A DNA stretch of 64,000 nt from Paludisphaera mucosa (GTDB lineage: Bacteria; Planctomycetota; Planctomycetia; Isosphaerales; Isosphaeraceae). The translations under genes were made by a program, and so were the position numbers. The stretch's first letter is position 1. Each line of letters starts with the position of its first letter. Shown here piece by piece: positions 33,720 through 43,147 of this stretch. Below the pieces are notes generated by a model. The model worked only from the letters and a program-made list of their open reading frames with translations, had not been told where the DNA came from and ran no database searches. The stretch is from positions 1 through 64,000 of the forward strand of contig NZ_JARRAG010000002.1 in assembly GCF_029589435.1 (NCBI RefSeq), written 5' to 3'.

Positions 33720-36700
33720 TTACTTCCCGAGGACGGGCCGGACCTGGGCGGGGGAGCCTTCGACGTCTTCGAGGACGCATCGGAAGCCGTCGCCGCGTCG
33801 GCCCGGCTCGAAGCCGACGTAGAGGGCGTGGACGCCGCGGTCGAGTTCGACGGTCAGGGCGTCGGGGGCCTTCGGGTCGGGTTCGACGCGGCGGCCGTCG
33901 ATCCAGAAGGCCAGGTCGCGGGCCGAGTCGAATTTCAGCCGCACCGCGCCGGGGGTGGTGACCTCGACGTCGGAGCGGACGAGCGTCATCGGCGGGGCGC
34001 CGCTCACCCGGGGGTTCGCCGGAAGCTCGCTCGGGACCAGCCGGCCGCCGACCGTCGCGTAGGCGGTCTTCCAGGGCAGCGCGTCCTGGCCCTGGATCAC
34101 GGCCTCGACGCTCGACCGGATCATGGCCGTGGCGGCCTCCTTCGTGCTGGCGAGCGCCCGCCAGCGCCGCAGGACGCGCTCCTTGCTGACCGCGTAGTCG
34201 CCGATCTTGCCCAGCTCGGACAGGAAGCGGACGAGGTCGACCAGCTCGGGCCGGGTCAGGGGCTCGGTGAGCCCGGCGGGCATGATCGAGCCGGCGACCT
34301 TCTGCTCCTCGATCGCGTCGAGGGGGATGGCGATCTCCTGGTCCTCGGCGTCGCGGAGGACCAGCTCGGAATCGGTCTGGCGGACGCGGATGCCCGTGAC
34401 GATCCGGCCCTCGTTGGTGGCGACGACCGTGGCGTGGAAGTTCTCCTTGACGGCCTTGTTGGGCTCCAGGATCGAGTCGAGCAGGTAGTCGATCGGGGCG
34501 CTCGCGCCGATGCTCTCCATGCTGGGGCCGACCTGGCCGCCGGCCCCGGCGATCGCGTGGCACTTCAGGCAGGTCATGTCCTCGCGGCGGAAGATCGCCT
34601 CGCCCCGGACGGGGTCGCCCTTGGCCAGCTCGGCGAGGATCGACGCCTTCTCTTCGGGAGGGTACGTCCGGTTGGTGTCGCCCAGCGATCCGGACTTCGC
34701 CAGGGCGTCGATCAGCTCCTGCGCCGAACGGCCGTTGGCGCGGATGTCGCGGACGGCGAGCTTCGCCAGGTCGGGGTCGAGCTTCACGGCCGCCAGCGCC
34801 TTCGCCAGCGCGGCCGGGCCGTCGCGACGGCCCAGGAACGAGGTCAGCACGGCCTGCGCCTCGTTCAGGCGGGCGGCCTTCAGGCCCGCGAGCCACTTCG
34901 CGGCGCGGTCGGCGACGGCCGCCGGGTCGTGCGAGGCCAGCGAGGCGATCGCCAGCGTCTGGCCCAGGGAGTCGCCTCCCGGCTCGGCGAGCTTGGCGAC
35001 GAGGGCCACGGATTCGGGGTCGGCGAACGCGATCAGGCCTCGGATGGCCTCCAGCCGCAGGGGGGCCGAGGCCTCGGCGGCGACGGCCAGCTCGGCGAGC
35101 TTCGGCCGCAGGCCGGCGATCTTCCACGCGCCGACCGCCGCGGCCGCCGCCGACCGCAGAGACTCGTCGGGCTGGGTCAGGAGCGGGCCGATCCGCGCGA
35201 GGTCGCCGGCGGGGACGATCTTGCGCTCGCGGCCGGCGCGGACGAGGGCCGTGAGCAGGGCCGACTGGCGGGCGGGCGGCAGGGCGTCCTTCTTCCCGAT
35301 CAGGTCCAGCAGCAGCCCCAGCTCGGCCGGGCCGCCCACGGCCGCGATCAGGTTCAGGGCGGCGGCGTCCTGTTCGTGCGGGACGCGGCCCTCCTTGTAA
35401 AGGGCCAGCAAGGGCTGGAGCACGTCGGGCGAGCCCATGGATTCCAGGGCGAAGACCAGCCGGCGGGCGTCTCCGCCGAAGTCGAAGCGGCCGGCCCGGA
35501 CGGCGGGCAGCCATGCGGGGGCCAGGTCGCGCGCGGCCAGCCAGAGGGCGTAGTCGAGGAACCCGTCGACCGGCTTGTCGAGCGCCTTGAGCGCCAGCTC
35601 CGCCGACTTCTCGTTCGGCATCCGCGCCAATGAACGAACGGCCTCCAGCCGGACGCGCGGGGCTTCGTCCGCGACCAGCGGGGCCAGCAGTTCGTCGGGG
35701 TCGGTGACCCGGCTCTTCCAGAAGGGGACGATCCGCGCGGCCGCCGCCCGGACGCGGGCGTCCTTCGAGTTCAAGGCCTCTTCAAGCAGGGCCGGCCGGG
35801 CGACGTCGAGCGCCTGGAAGGTCCAGAGCCCTTCGAGCCGATTGCGCTCGAAGTCGGGGTCGGCGGGATCGAGCGTGGCGACCCAGTCCGACAGGACCGG
35901 ACCGACCGCGGCGGGCCCGCGCTCCTTGAGGACGCGCTTGGCCTGCCGGCGGGTGTATTCCTCGGGGGCCTTGAGGGCTTCGAGCAGGGCCGGGACGGCG
36001 GCGTCCACGAGCTTCGGCCGCTCGACGACCGGGCGGTTCTTGGCGGTGACGCGCCAGATCCGGCCCCGGGTGTGGTCGCGGCGGGGGTCGCGGAAGTCGA
36101 CCTCGCCGTGCTGGATGATCGGGTTGTACCAGTCGGCGATGTAGATGGCCCCGTCCGGGCCCATCAGGACGTCGATCGGCCGGAAGGAGACGTGCTTCGT
36201 CTTGATCAGCTCGGACTGCTCGCGCGAGGAGAACCCCGCGCCGTCGTCGCTGACGACGAACCGGCAGACTCGGTTGCCGCGGAAGTCGTTGGTCAGCAGG
36301 CTCCCCTGCCAGGAGTCGGGCAGGTGTCGACCGCTGGCGACCTCCAGCCCGCAGTACTTCGGGCTGCCCGGGTTCAGGCCCTTGAGCAGGCGGACGGCGT
36401 CGACCGCGGTGACGTAGTAGGCGCCCGGCAGGCAGTAGTTGATCCCCTCGCCGCCCGCGCCGTCGGTCGCGAACGACTGGCCCCAGGCGTCGACCTGATG
36501 GCCCCAGCCGTTGACCAGGCCGCGGATGAAGACGTCCAGCTCCATCGTCTCGGGGCGGAACCGCCAGATGCCGCCGCCGTTCAGCCGACGCACGCCGTGG
36601 GGGGTCTCGATGTGGCTGTGGATGTAGATCGACTGGTTGAAATAGAGCATGCCGTCGTGGCCCCACCGCAGCGTATGCAGCAGGTGGTGCGTGTCCTCGG

Positions 36701-37205
36701 TGCCGAAGCCCGAGAGCACGACGCGGGTGGAGTCGGCCTTGCCGTCGCCGTCGGTGTCCTTCAGGTGGAGCAGCTCGGTGCTGTTGGCGACGTAGACGCC
36801 GCCGTCGCCCGGCTCCACCCCGGTGGGAATCAGCAGCCCGTCGGCGAAGACCGTCGTCTTCTCGGCCCGGCCGTCGCCGTCCTTGTCTTCCAGCACGAGG
36901 ATCTTGTCGTTGGCCTCCTGGCCGGGCTTGATCTGGGGGTAGACCTCGGAGCTGGCGATCCAGAGCCGGCCGGCGGGGTCGAAGTTCATCTGGATCGGCT
37001 TGGCGATCAGCGGGTCGGCCGCGTAGAGGTTCACCTCGAACCCGTCGGCGACGATGAACGACCGCCGCTCGACCTCGGGATCCGGATCCGGCGGCGGCCC
37101 GACCGCGTTCTGGGCGCGCGACGAGGTCGAGAGGGCGAAGACCAGGCCCGCCGCGACGGCCAGGCCCCGGGGGAAGGCGCTCCCGCGCCGGGATCGGATG
37201 CTCAT
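33720..37205 (-). CDS. PVC-type membrane-bound dehydrogenase with HEAT repeats and cytochrome c
   Basis: An 1161-residue exported protein from ATG 37205, overlapping the upstream SGNH gene by ATGA. Signal segment at about 13-31. Residues 45-430 form a propeller dehydrogenase-like domain (FIVADGFEVNLYAADPLIAKP, GRLWIASSEVYPQIKPGQ, DVLMGPDGAIYIADWYNPII). About 450-830 are HEAT-type helical repeats (VRLEAVRSLARMPNEKSAELA). Heme motif CLKCH is at 879-883, followed by the PVC heme-binding region (PIDYLLDSILEPNKAVKENF). A C-terminal carbohydrate-binding-like domain closes the chain. It is probably periplasmic and oxidises a sugar-like substrate; the substrate is inferred only from the family. Confidence 0.92.
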   Translation of the reverse strand: MSIRSRRGSAFPRGLAVAAGLVFALSTSSRAQNAVGPPPDPDPEVERRSFIVADGFEVNLYAADPLIAKPIQMNFDPAGRLWIASSEVYPQIKPGQEANDKILVLEDKDGDGRAEKTTVFADGLLIPTGVEPGDGGVYVANSTELLHLKDTDGDGKADSTRVVLSGFGTEDTHHLLHTLRWGHDGMLYFNQSIYIHSHIETPHGVRRLNGGGIWRFRPETMELDVFIRGLVNGWGHQVDAWGQSFATDGAGGEGINYCLPGAYYVTAVDAVRLLKGLNPGSPKYCGLEVASGRHLPDSWQGSLLTNDFRGNRVCRFVVSDDGAGFSSREQSELIKTKHVSFRPIDVLMGPDGAIYIADWYNPIIQHGEVDFRDPRRDHTRGRIWRVTAKNRPVVERPKLVDAAVPALLEALKAPEEYTRRQAKRVLKERGPAAVGPVLSDWVATLDPADPDFERNRLEGLWTFQALDVARPALLEEALNSKDARVRAAAARIVPFWKSRVTDPDELLAPLVADEAPRVRLEAVRSLARMPNEKSAELALKALDKPVDGFLDYALWLAARDLAPAWLPAVRAGRFDFGGDARRLVFALESMGSPDVLQPLLALYKEGRVPHEQDAAALNLIAAVGGPAELGLLLDLIGKKDALPPARQSALLTALVRAGRERKIVPAGDLARIGPLLTQPDESLRSAAAAAVGAWKIAGLRPKLAELAVAAEASAPLRLEAIRGLIAFADPESVALVAKLAEPGGDSLGQTLAIASLASHDPAAVADRAAKWLAGLKAARLNEAQAVLTSFLGRRDGPAALAKALAAVKLDPDLAKLAVRDIRANGRSAQELIDALAKSGSLGDTNRTYPPEEKASILAELAKGDPVRGEAIFRREDMTCLKCHAIAGAGGQVGPSMESIGASAPIDYLLDSILEPNKAVKENFHATVVATNEGRIVTGIRVRQTDSELVLRDAEDQEIAIPLDAIEEQKVAGSIMPAGLTEPLTRPELVDLVRFLSELGKIGDYAVSKERVLRRWRALASTKEAATAMIRSSVEAVIQGQDALPWKTAYATVGGRLVPSELPANPRVSGAPPMTLVRSDVEVTTPGAVRLKFDSARDLAFWIDGRRVEPDPKAPDALTVELDRGVHALYVGFEPGRRGDGFRCVLEDVEGSPAQVRPVLGK

Positions 37206-38416
37206 CGGGAGGCCTCGCTCTCGGGGACCAGCTCGTAGGTGTGCGGGACGGGCTTGCGCAAGGCGGCGATCTCCTTCTCCTTCGCGTCGACCAGCGGGTC
37301 GAACTGGGGGATCTCCACGGCGTTGCGGCCCTGCTCGTGCTTGCGGAAGCCGAACAGGTAGGTGATGTTCTGCGGCCGCCAGCGGTAGAAGAAGAGCAGG
37401 TTCTTGGCGTTGATCGCCGCGCGGAGCTTCTCGACCTGCTCGGCCTCGGGCACGATCGGGATCGTCTGCCCCGCGGCCCATTCCGCGTCGGTCTTCGTCG
37501 CGACCGCGCGGCCGTCGATCTTGAGCGTGTAGCGGCCGGGCTTCAGCTTCTCGACCTTGAGCTTCCGGGCGTCGGCCGAATCTTCGCCCTTCTGCGGGGA
37601 GGCGGGGGGCGGGAGCGGGCCGGCGGCGACGTAGCGGACCGGCGCGTCGCCCGCCGTCACGACCTTGGTGTGCGAGGACGGGTCGGGGTTCAATCCCAGG
37701 ACGGGGAGGTTGGCCAGCCGCCACGAGCCCAGCTCCGTCAGGTGGATGCCGTCGTCAGTGTCGGGGGCCGAGCCGGTGGGCCGGGACTCCAGGCGGGCGC
37801 GATCCTTGGCGAACGCGTCGAAGAGGTCGACGAACGCGGCGTCGCGCTCCTCGGCGATCTTGCGGACCGCGTCGGCGTAGAGCCGCAGGTCGCGGTTGTG
37901 CGCCGAGGGGTCCGGCAGCGGCGGCGGCATGGTCTCGTGGGGCAGCGGCGAGAGCAGGACGAGCCGGGCCTTGAGCGGCGCGACGGCGTCGAGGAACGCG
38001 TTGTAGCCCTCGACGAACCGCGAGAGGCCGGCCTCGCCGTCGAACGAGTCGGCCATGCCGTAGCCGACGACGAGCACGGTCGGCTTGGCGTCGGTCACCT
38101 GCCGCTTCAACTCGCGGAAGCCCGCCTCGGGCGGGTCGAAGCCGGCCCGCGAGAGCCCGCGGACCGTGTCGCCGCTCCAGCCCAGGTTGCGGAACGTCAG
38201 GTCCTTGTCCGGGTTGGCGAGCGTCAGGCTCGTCTCAAGGTATCCGTAGCGCTGGTCTCGCTCGATGAACGTGTCGCCGACCAGGACGACACGGTCGCCG
38301 CTATGGAAGTCCCACGGCGGCGGCGGCGGCTTGGCGACGGCCGTCGAGGCCGTCGCCGCGAGGATGAGGAGCCCGGCGAGGAGGGTCCGGGCGGGCGAAA
38401 GGCGGGCTGCGGGCAC
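37202..38416 (-). CDS. SGNH/GDSL-family protein with Thr in the nucleophile position
   Basis: A 404-residue exported protein. GTG 38416 is preferred because GGAG precedes it and the signal segment TLLAGLLILAATASTAVAK starts nearby; an ATG at 38494 without a binding site would add 26 residues. Block I reads VVLVGDTFIERDQRYGYLET, so GDT replaces the catalytic GDS. VGYGMADSFDGEAG and DDGIHLTELGSWRLA (late Asp-x-x-His) are present. The C-terminal half ends in a region typical of PVC proteins (AKNLLFFYRWRPQNITYLFG). It overlaps the PVC dehydrogenase gene, so they are probably made together, perhaps for carbohydrate breakdown. Confidence 0.88.
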   Translation of the reverse strand: MPAARLSPARTLLAGLLILAATASTAVAKPPPPPWDFHSGDRVVLVGDTFIERDQRYGYLETSLTLANPDKDLTFRNLGWSGDTVRGLSRAGFDPPEAGFRELKRQVTDAKPTVLVVGYGMADSFDGEAGLSRFVEGYNAFLDAVAPLKARLVLLSPLPHETMPPPLPDPSAHNRDLRLYADAVRKIAEERDAAFVDLFDAFAKDRARLESRPTGSAPDTDDGIHLTELGSWRLANLPVLGLNPDPSSHTKVVTAGDAPVRYVAAGPLPPPASPQKGEDSADARKLKVEKLKPGRYTLKIDGRAVATKTDAEWAAGQTIPIVPEAEQVEKLRAAINAKNLLFFYRWRPQNITYLFGFRKHEQGRNAVEIPQFDPLVDAKEKEIAALRKPVPHTYELVPESEASR

Positions 38417-38560
38417 GGTCGGGCTCCGACGTTCACGAGGGAGGGCGAGCGGCCGGCCGGCGCGCCCGCCGGTCGGGAAGCGGCAAAGGGGCATGGAAGC
38501 AATCTACCGCCCCGGCGCCGGCGGGTCGAGGGCTTGCGCCGGGCCGAGACGGGCCGACGG

Positions 38561-39043
38561 TCACTTCGCCGTCTTCGGGAGCCACTTCATGAAGTAGAAG
38601 ACGACCGGCTCGGGCCCGGAGCTGGAGATGTTGTGCGGGACGTTGGGGGCCGAGAACATCACCGAGCCGGGGCCGACCTTCATGGTCTTGCCGTCGCAGA
38701 AGATCTCGCCGCGGCCGGACTCGACGATCAGGATCTCCTCGTCCGGATGGACGTGGGGCGGGTGCGGCGACTTCCCGGGGTCGATCACGAACCGGCCCGC
38801 CACCAGGCTGGAGCACAGCTCGGTCGGGCCCTCGAAATAGAGGCCCGCCCGGCCCACCGGCTTCCCCTCGTCCTTGTACACCGACATCGCCACGTCGTCG
38901 ACGTTCACGGTCTTCGAGGTCGTGATCGGCCTCGCCTCCTGCGCGTGCGCGACCTCGCGCCAGGCCCAGCCGGCGGCCAGGGCCAGGGCGAGCAGGCTGG
39001 GGAGGACCGTCGAGGGGCGGAACAGCGGCGTGCGTCGCGTCAT
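38561..39043 (-). CDS. Exported cupin-domain protein
   Basis: A 160-residue protein from ATG 39043 (GGAG upstream). One N-terminal hydrophobic segment (TVLPSLLALALAAGWAWREVAHA) exports or anchors it. The cupin core has motif 1 PHPPHVHPDEEILIVESGRGE (His, His, Glu) and motif 2 GSVMFSAPNVPHNISSSG (His), so the metal ligands are complete. The role is unknown. It precedes the SGNH gene on the same strand by 145 bases and could share its transcript. It is divergent from the membrane coiled-coil gene. Confidence 0.88.
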   Translation of the reverse strand: MTRRTPLFRPSTVLPSLLALALAAGWAWREVAHAQEARPITTSKTVNVDDVAMSVYKDEGKPVGRAGLYFEGPTELCSSLVAGRFVIDPGKSPHPPHVHPDEEILIVESGRGEIFCDGKTMKVGPGSVMFSAPNVPHNISSSGPEPVVFYFMKWLPKTAK

Positions 39044-39311
39044 GAGGTCAGGCTCCGGAGGCGGGAATTCGAGGGGATTTCGTCTCCCAGATGGTAATGT
39101 GTGGACCGGCTCCGGGGGAACGTGCGACCGGCGGCCGCCCGACGAGTCGACGGAATTGGAACGATTTTCGCAGGTTGCGGAAAATGCGCCCACCATCGAA
39201 GGCGATCCCGCCCGACAGGCGACGTCGCGCGACGAAGCTCATGGTGCGGCGTCGAGTCGGGGCGACGGGAAGCCCCGCGACGCGAGACGGCCAACGGGAG
39301 AGGTTCCGGCG

Positions 39312-40367
39312 ATGATGTCGATGTCCGCGTTCCCCGAGATGCGCCTGCCGATGGTCCTGATCCTCCTCTTCGGGGGTCTGGGCGTGGCGGCCTTGCTGAT
39401 GTTGTACCGGCGGAACCGCCAGATCCAGGCGGTCGCCGAGGAGCAGTTCAAGGACTTCCGCGAGCGGGCCGTCGGCCTGATGGACCAGATCGACGCGCTG
39501 CGGACCCGCCACAAGGCCCTGCCGGCCACCGACCCGGACTTCACCGAGCCGATGACCGGCGAGACGAAGGCGCTCTACGAGAAGCTCGCCGCCGACCTCG
39601 ACCGGCTCTGGGAGCGCTGGCTGGCCGTGATGGAGCTGTGGAACAAGGCCGAGCAGCGGATGCAGTCGACCTCGACCTTCCGCGTCGCGCCCAGCGAGGA
39701 GGCCCGGGCGATGCTCTCGTCGGGCCGCCTCGAAGAGCTGCTGCACGAGTCGAGCGTCTGCAAGGAGGGCCTGGACCGCCTGAACCTGGCCCACGAGGTC
39801 GCCGCCAAGACGCTCAAGGACGCCCGACGCGAGGTGGCGGCGGTGTCCGCGACGGTCGCCCGCGGCGGCCCATCGGGCGGCGAGGGGGACCTCTACGGCC
39901 GCGAGATTCGTCTCATCAACCACGAGCTGGAAGACGCCGAACAAACGATCGCCGCCGATCCCATCGGCGCGACCGGGGCGATCGACCGGGCCCGCGACTC
40001 GCTCGCCGACCTCCAGCAGCCCCCCGTCCCCCGTCGGCCCCGGGGCGGCTTCGCGCCGACGGCCCCCTCGCGGACGATCCTCGACGACCTGGTCGTCGCC
40101 GCCGGCCGGCTCCAGGAGCTGGCGTCGAAGATCCGGGTGATCGACATCGTCGGACTGCTCGTCAAGGGATGGGTGGCGCTCTGGGTCCTGGGCCTCTTCC
40201 TGGCGGTCCTGCCCGCGCTGATGCCGCTCATCCTCCTGTTCATGGCGTTCGTGGTCTTCGGCTCGGGGTTCCGGGTCTTCCAGCGGATCGCCACCCCCTG
40301 GGCCTGGGACGGGACGGCCCCGCAACGGCCTCGGCCCTGGCCGCAGCCGAAAAAATGGCGGAGGTGA
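39312..40367 (+). CDS. Hypothetical membrane protein with coiled coil
   Basis: A 351-residue protein from ATG 39312. One N-terminal helix (MVLILLFGGLGVAALLMLYRR, about 13-33) is followed by a long helical coiled-coil region (about 35-220; FKDFRERAVGLMDQIDALRTR, LYEKLAADLDRLWERWLAVM, INHELEDAEQTIAADPIGAT). A Pro-rich linker and two further hydrophobic segments near the C-terminus (LVKGWVALWVLGLFLAVL, ALMPLILLFMAFVVFGSGF) complete it. No family was recognised. The architecture suggests a periplasmic or cytoplasmic coiled-coil spacer between membrane helices. It stands alone between divergent and same-strand genes. Confidence 0.78.
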   Translation: MMSMSAFPEMRLPMVLILLFGGLGVAALLMLYRRNRQIQAVAEEQFKDFRERAVGLMDQIDALRTRHKALPATDPDFTEPMTGETKALYEKLAADLDRLWERWLAVMELWNKAEQRMQSTSTFRVAPSEEARAMLSSGRLEELLHESSVCKEGLDRLNLAHEVAAKTLKDARREVAAVSATVARGGPSGGEGDLYGREIRLINHELEDAEQTIAADPIGATGAIDRARDSLADLQQPPVPRRPRGGFAPTAPSRTILDDLVVAAGRLQELASKIRVIDIVGLLVKGWVALWVLGLFLAVLPALMPLILLFMAFVVFGSGFRVFQRIATPWAWDGTAPQRPRPWPQPKKWRR

Positions 40368-40442
40368 GACCGGGAGGCCGCCCGGGAGGCCGCCGGGGGC
40401 CGGGACTCTCCCGGTCGCGAGGATTTACGTCAAGCGTCGCCC

Positions 40443-40471
40443 TTGATGAGCCGATGGAATAAGAGTATTAA
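40443..40471 (+). promoter_or_regulatory. Sigma-70-type promoter upstream of the polysaccharide operon
   Basis: TTGATG (40443-40448) and TATTAA (40466-40471) are 17 bases apart within the gene-free stretch 40368-40746. The -10 area (GAATAAGAGTATTAAG) is the only AT-rich spot there. A transcript would have a leader of about 270 bases before the nucleotide-sugar dehydrogenase. Nothing else recognisable lies in the stretch. Confidence 0.55.
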
Positions 40472-40746
40472 GCACTCCCGTCCGCGCCTGGAGTCGATTC
40501 TTCTCCGGTCGATCGGGAGTGGCCCCCCGTCATGTCGAGACGAGGCCGCGGTGCAGGGGCGAGAGGGTTGGTCTGGGACCTCCCTTCGAGCCGGGAAGTC
40601 GAAGCTGGCAAGGACGCGAGCGAGAGGGCGCCCCGCGAGGGACGGGCCGACGGGACCGACGTGCGATTTGGCCGTCGGGACGATCGATGCGCCGGCCGAC
40701 GGTCCGGCGGGGCGTCGGAAACGATCTCCGAAAAGGGATTTTCGAG

Positions 40747-41961
40747 ATGAAACATTCCGTCTGCATCGTCGGAGGCTGCGGCCACATCGGCCTCCCGCTG
40801 GGGATCGCGCTCTCGGTCGCGGGCGCGCGGGTGACCCTCCTCGACAACAGCGAGTCGCGGGTGAGGAGCGTCGCCGAGGGGCGGATGCCGTTCCTCGAGC
40901 GGGGCGCGGACGAGTCGCTGGCGGAAGTCCTCGCCGACGGCCGCCTGAGCGTGACCATGGATCCGGACGCCGTCGGCCGCAGCGAGACGGTGATCGTCAC
41001 GATCGGCACGCCGGTCGACGAGTTCCTCAGCCCGCAGATCCGGACCTTCGACCGGGCGATGGGGGCGATCCTCGACCGCATGCACGACGGCCAGCTCCTC
41101 ATCCTGCGGAGCACGGTCTTCCCCGGCGTCACCAGCCGGCTCGACCAGCGGACCCGCGACCGGGGCCTCCGGGTCGACGTGGCCCACTGCCCCGAGCGCA
41201 TCGCCCAGGGCTTCGCGCTCGAAGAGACCGGCAGCCTCCCCCAGATCATCGGCGGGGCCACCCCGACGGCGACCCGGCGGGCCTCGGCGCTGTTCGGCAT
41301 GCTGGGCTCGAAGATGATCGAGATCCCGCCGGTCGAGGCCGAGCTCTGCAAGCTCTTCTGCAACAGCTACCGCTACATCAACTTCGCGATCGCCAACCAG
41401 TTCTACGTGATCGCCGGCAAGTTCGGCGCGGACTTCGACCGCGTCCGCAAGGCGATGACCACCGACTATCCCCGCATGTCCGGGTTCCCCGGGGCCGGGT
41501 TCGCCGGCGGGCCCTGCCTGCTCAAGGACACGATGCAACTCGCCGCGTTCAACCACAACGACTTCGTGCTCGGCCAGGCCGCGATGATGATCAACGAGGG
41601 GCTGCCCACGTTCCTCGTCGAGTCGGCCAAGGCGCGCTACGACCTGTCGACGGCGACCGTCGCGATCCTGGGAATGGCGTTCAAGGGGAACAACGACGAC
41701 CCCCGCGACTCGCTGGCCTACAAGCTCCGGAAGGTCTTGACGTTCGAGAGCCGCAAGGTACTCTGCACCGACCCCTACATCGACGACCCGTCGTTCGTCT
41801 CGCTGGAGACGGCGCTCGACGAGGCCGACGTGGTGTTCCTGGGGGCCTGCCACGACGACTATCGGGGGCTCTCGATCCGCAAGCCGGTGGTCGACGTCTT
41901 CAACTTCCTGAAGCGGCCGTCGGAGCAGGACGTCGAGGCCGAGACCCGCACCGCCGCCTGA
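40747..41961 (+). CDS. Nucleotide-sugar dehydrogenase (UDP-glucose/GDP-mannose type)
   Basis: A 404-residue NAD-dependent enzyme of the UDP-glucose/UDP-ManNAc dehydrogenase family, making a uronic-acid sugar nucleotide for surface polysaccharide. The Rossmann loop is GGCGHIG (9-15). LRSTVFPGVTSRL, HCPERIAQG and the central helix (EAELCKLFCNSYRYINFAIAN) are typical. The catalytic Cys is C257 in GGPCLLKD. ILGMAFKGNNDDPRDSLAYKL marks the C-terminal domain. ATG 40747 follows AAAAGGGA. The exact sugar cannot be read. It leads a run of epimerase, GT2 and methyltransferase genes. Confidence 0.92.
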   Translation: MKHSVCIVGGCGHIGLPLGIALSVAGARVTLLDNSESRVRSVAEGRMPFLERGADESLAEVLADGRLSVTMDPDAVGRSETVIVTIGTPVDEFLSPQIRTFDRAMGAILDRMHDGQLLILRSTVFPGVTSRLDQRTRDRGLRVDVAHCPERIAQGFALEETGSLPQIIGGATPTATRRASALFGMLGSKMIEIPPVEAELCKLFCNSYRYINFAIANQFYVIAGKFGADFDRVRKAMTTDYPRMSGFPGAGFAGGPCLLKDTMQLAAFNHNDFVLGQAAMMINEGLPTFLVESAKARYDLSTATVAILGMAFKGNNDDPRDSLAYKLRKVLTFESRKVLCTDPYIDDPSFVSLETALDEADVVFLGACHDDYRGLSIRKPVVDVFNFLKRPSEQDVEAETRTAA

Positions 41962-42124
41962 CGCCGGGCCCGATGCGGGGCCGGGGCCCGAGCCCCCCTC
42001 CCCGCACGGCCGGATGGAGCCTCGCCCGTTCCGATCGATCGCCCGGCCGCCTCGGGCCGATCGCCCCCTTCCCCCGTATGGATACCGGCCGCGCGACCCG
42101 CGCCAGGCCCGAGAGGGACCGTTC

Positions 42125-43147
42125 ATGAAGATCATGGTGACAGGATCGGCCGGGTTCATCGGCGGCTACCTCGTCGAGGAGTTGCTCGCGCACGGCCACG
42201 AGGTCGTCGGCGTCGACAACTTCTCGAAGTACGGCGACATCGAGCACAACAGCCTCGACAACGCGAACTACACGCTGGTCCGCGGCGACGCCAAGGACGT
42301 CGGGCTGATGAAGGAGCTGCTCGCCGACTGCGACCACGTCGTCGCCGGCGCGGCCATGATCGGCGGCATCAGCTACTTCCACACGTTCGCCTACGACCTG
42401 CTGGCCGAGAACGAGCGGATCACCGCCTCGACCTTCGACGCGGCCATCTGGGCCTACCGGCACGCCAGGTTGAAGAAGATCACCGTCGTCTCGTCGTCGA
42501 TGGTCTTCGAGAACGCGACGCGGTTCCCCAGCCACGAGGGCGACCACCGGGCCTGCCCGCCGCCGGCCTCGACCTACGGCTTCCAGAAGCTGGCCGTCGA
42601 GTACTTCGCCCAGGGCGCCTACGAGCAGTACGGGCTGCCGTTCACGATCGCCCGGCCGTTCAACTGCGTCGGCATCGGCGAGCGCCGGGCCAAGTGCGAC
42701 GTCGAGATCCTCTCGGGCAACGTCAAGCTCGCCATGAGCCACGTCGTCCCCGACCTGGTCCAGAAGGTCCTCAAGGGCCAGGACCCGCTGCACATCCTCG
42801 GCGACGGCACGCAGGTGCGCCACTACACCTACGGCGGCGACCTCGCCCGCGGCATCCGGCTCTGCGTCGAGCACCCGGCGGCCATGAACGAGGACTTCAA
42901 CCTCTCGACGGCCGCCTCCACGACCGTCATGGAGCTGGCCGAGCTGATCTGGAAGAAGGTCCACGGCGAGTGGAAGCCGTTCCGCACGGTCTCCGACAAG
43001 CCCTTCCAGTACGACGTGCAGTGCCGGATCCCGACCGTCGAGAAGGCCCGCGACCTGATCGGCTTCTCGGCCGACACGCCGCTCGACGAGATCCTCGACG
43101 AGGTCATCCCCTGGGTCGACAAGCAGCTCGCAGCCGGAGTCATCTGA
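42125..43147 (+). CDS. NAD-dependent sugar epimerase/dehydratase
   Basis: A 340-residue extended short-chain dehydrogenase. GSAGFIG (7-13) binds NAD. VVSSSMVFEN gives the Ser region and YGFQK (Y151, K155) the catalytic pair. RPFNCVGIGERR and GDGTQVRHYTYGGDLARGI are typical of UDP-glucose epimerase or dTDP-glucose dehydratase-like proteins. It converts a nucleotide sugar, most likely the product of the preceding dehydrogenase gene or a related donor. Its stop overlaps the start of the GT2 gene (TGATG). Confidence 0.93.
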   Translation: MKIMVTGSAGFIGGYLVEELLAHGHEVVGVDNFSKYGDIEHNSLDNANYTLVRGDAKDVGLMKELLADCDHVVAGAAMIGGISYFHTFAYDLLAENERITASTFDAAIWAYRHARLKKITVVSSSMVFENATRFPSHEGDHRACPPPASTYGFQKLAVEYFAQGAYEQYGLPFTIARPFNCVGIGERRAKCDVEILSGNVKLAMSHVVPDLVQKVLKGQDPLHILGDGTQVRHYTYGGDLARGIRLCVEHPAAMNEDFNLSTAASTTVMELAELIWKKVHGEWKPFRTVSDKPFQYDVQCRIPTVEKARDLIGFSADTPLDEILDEVIPWVDKQLAAGVI

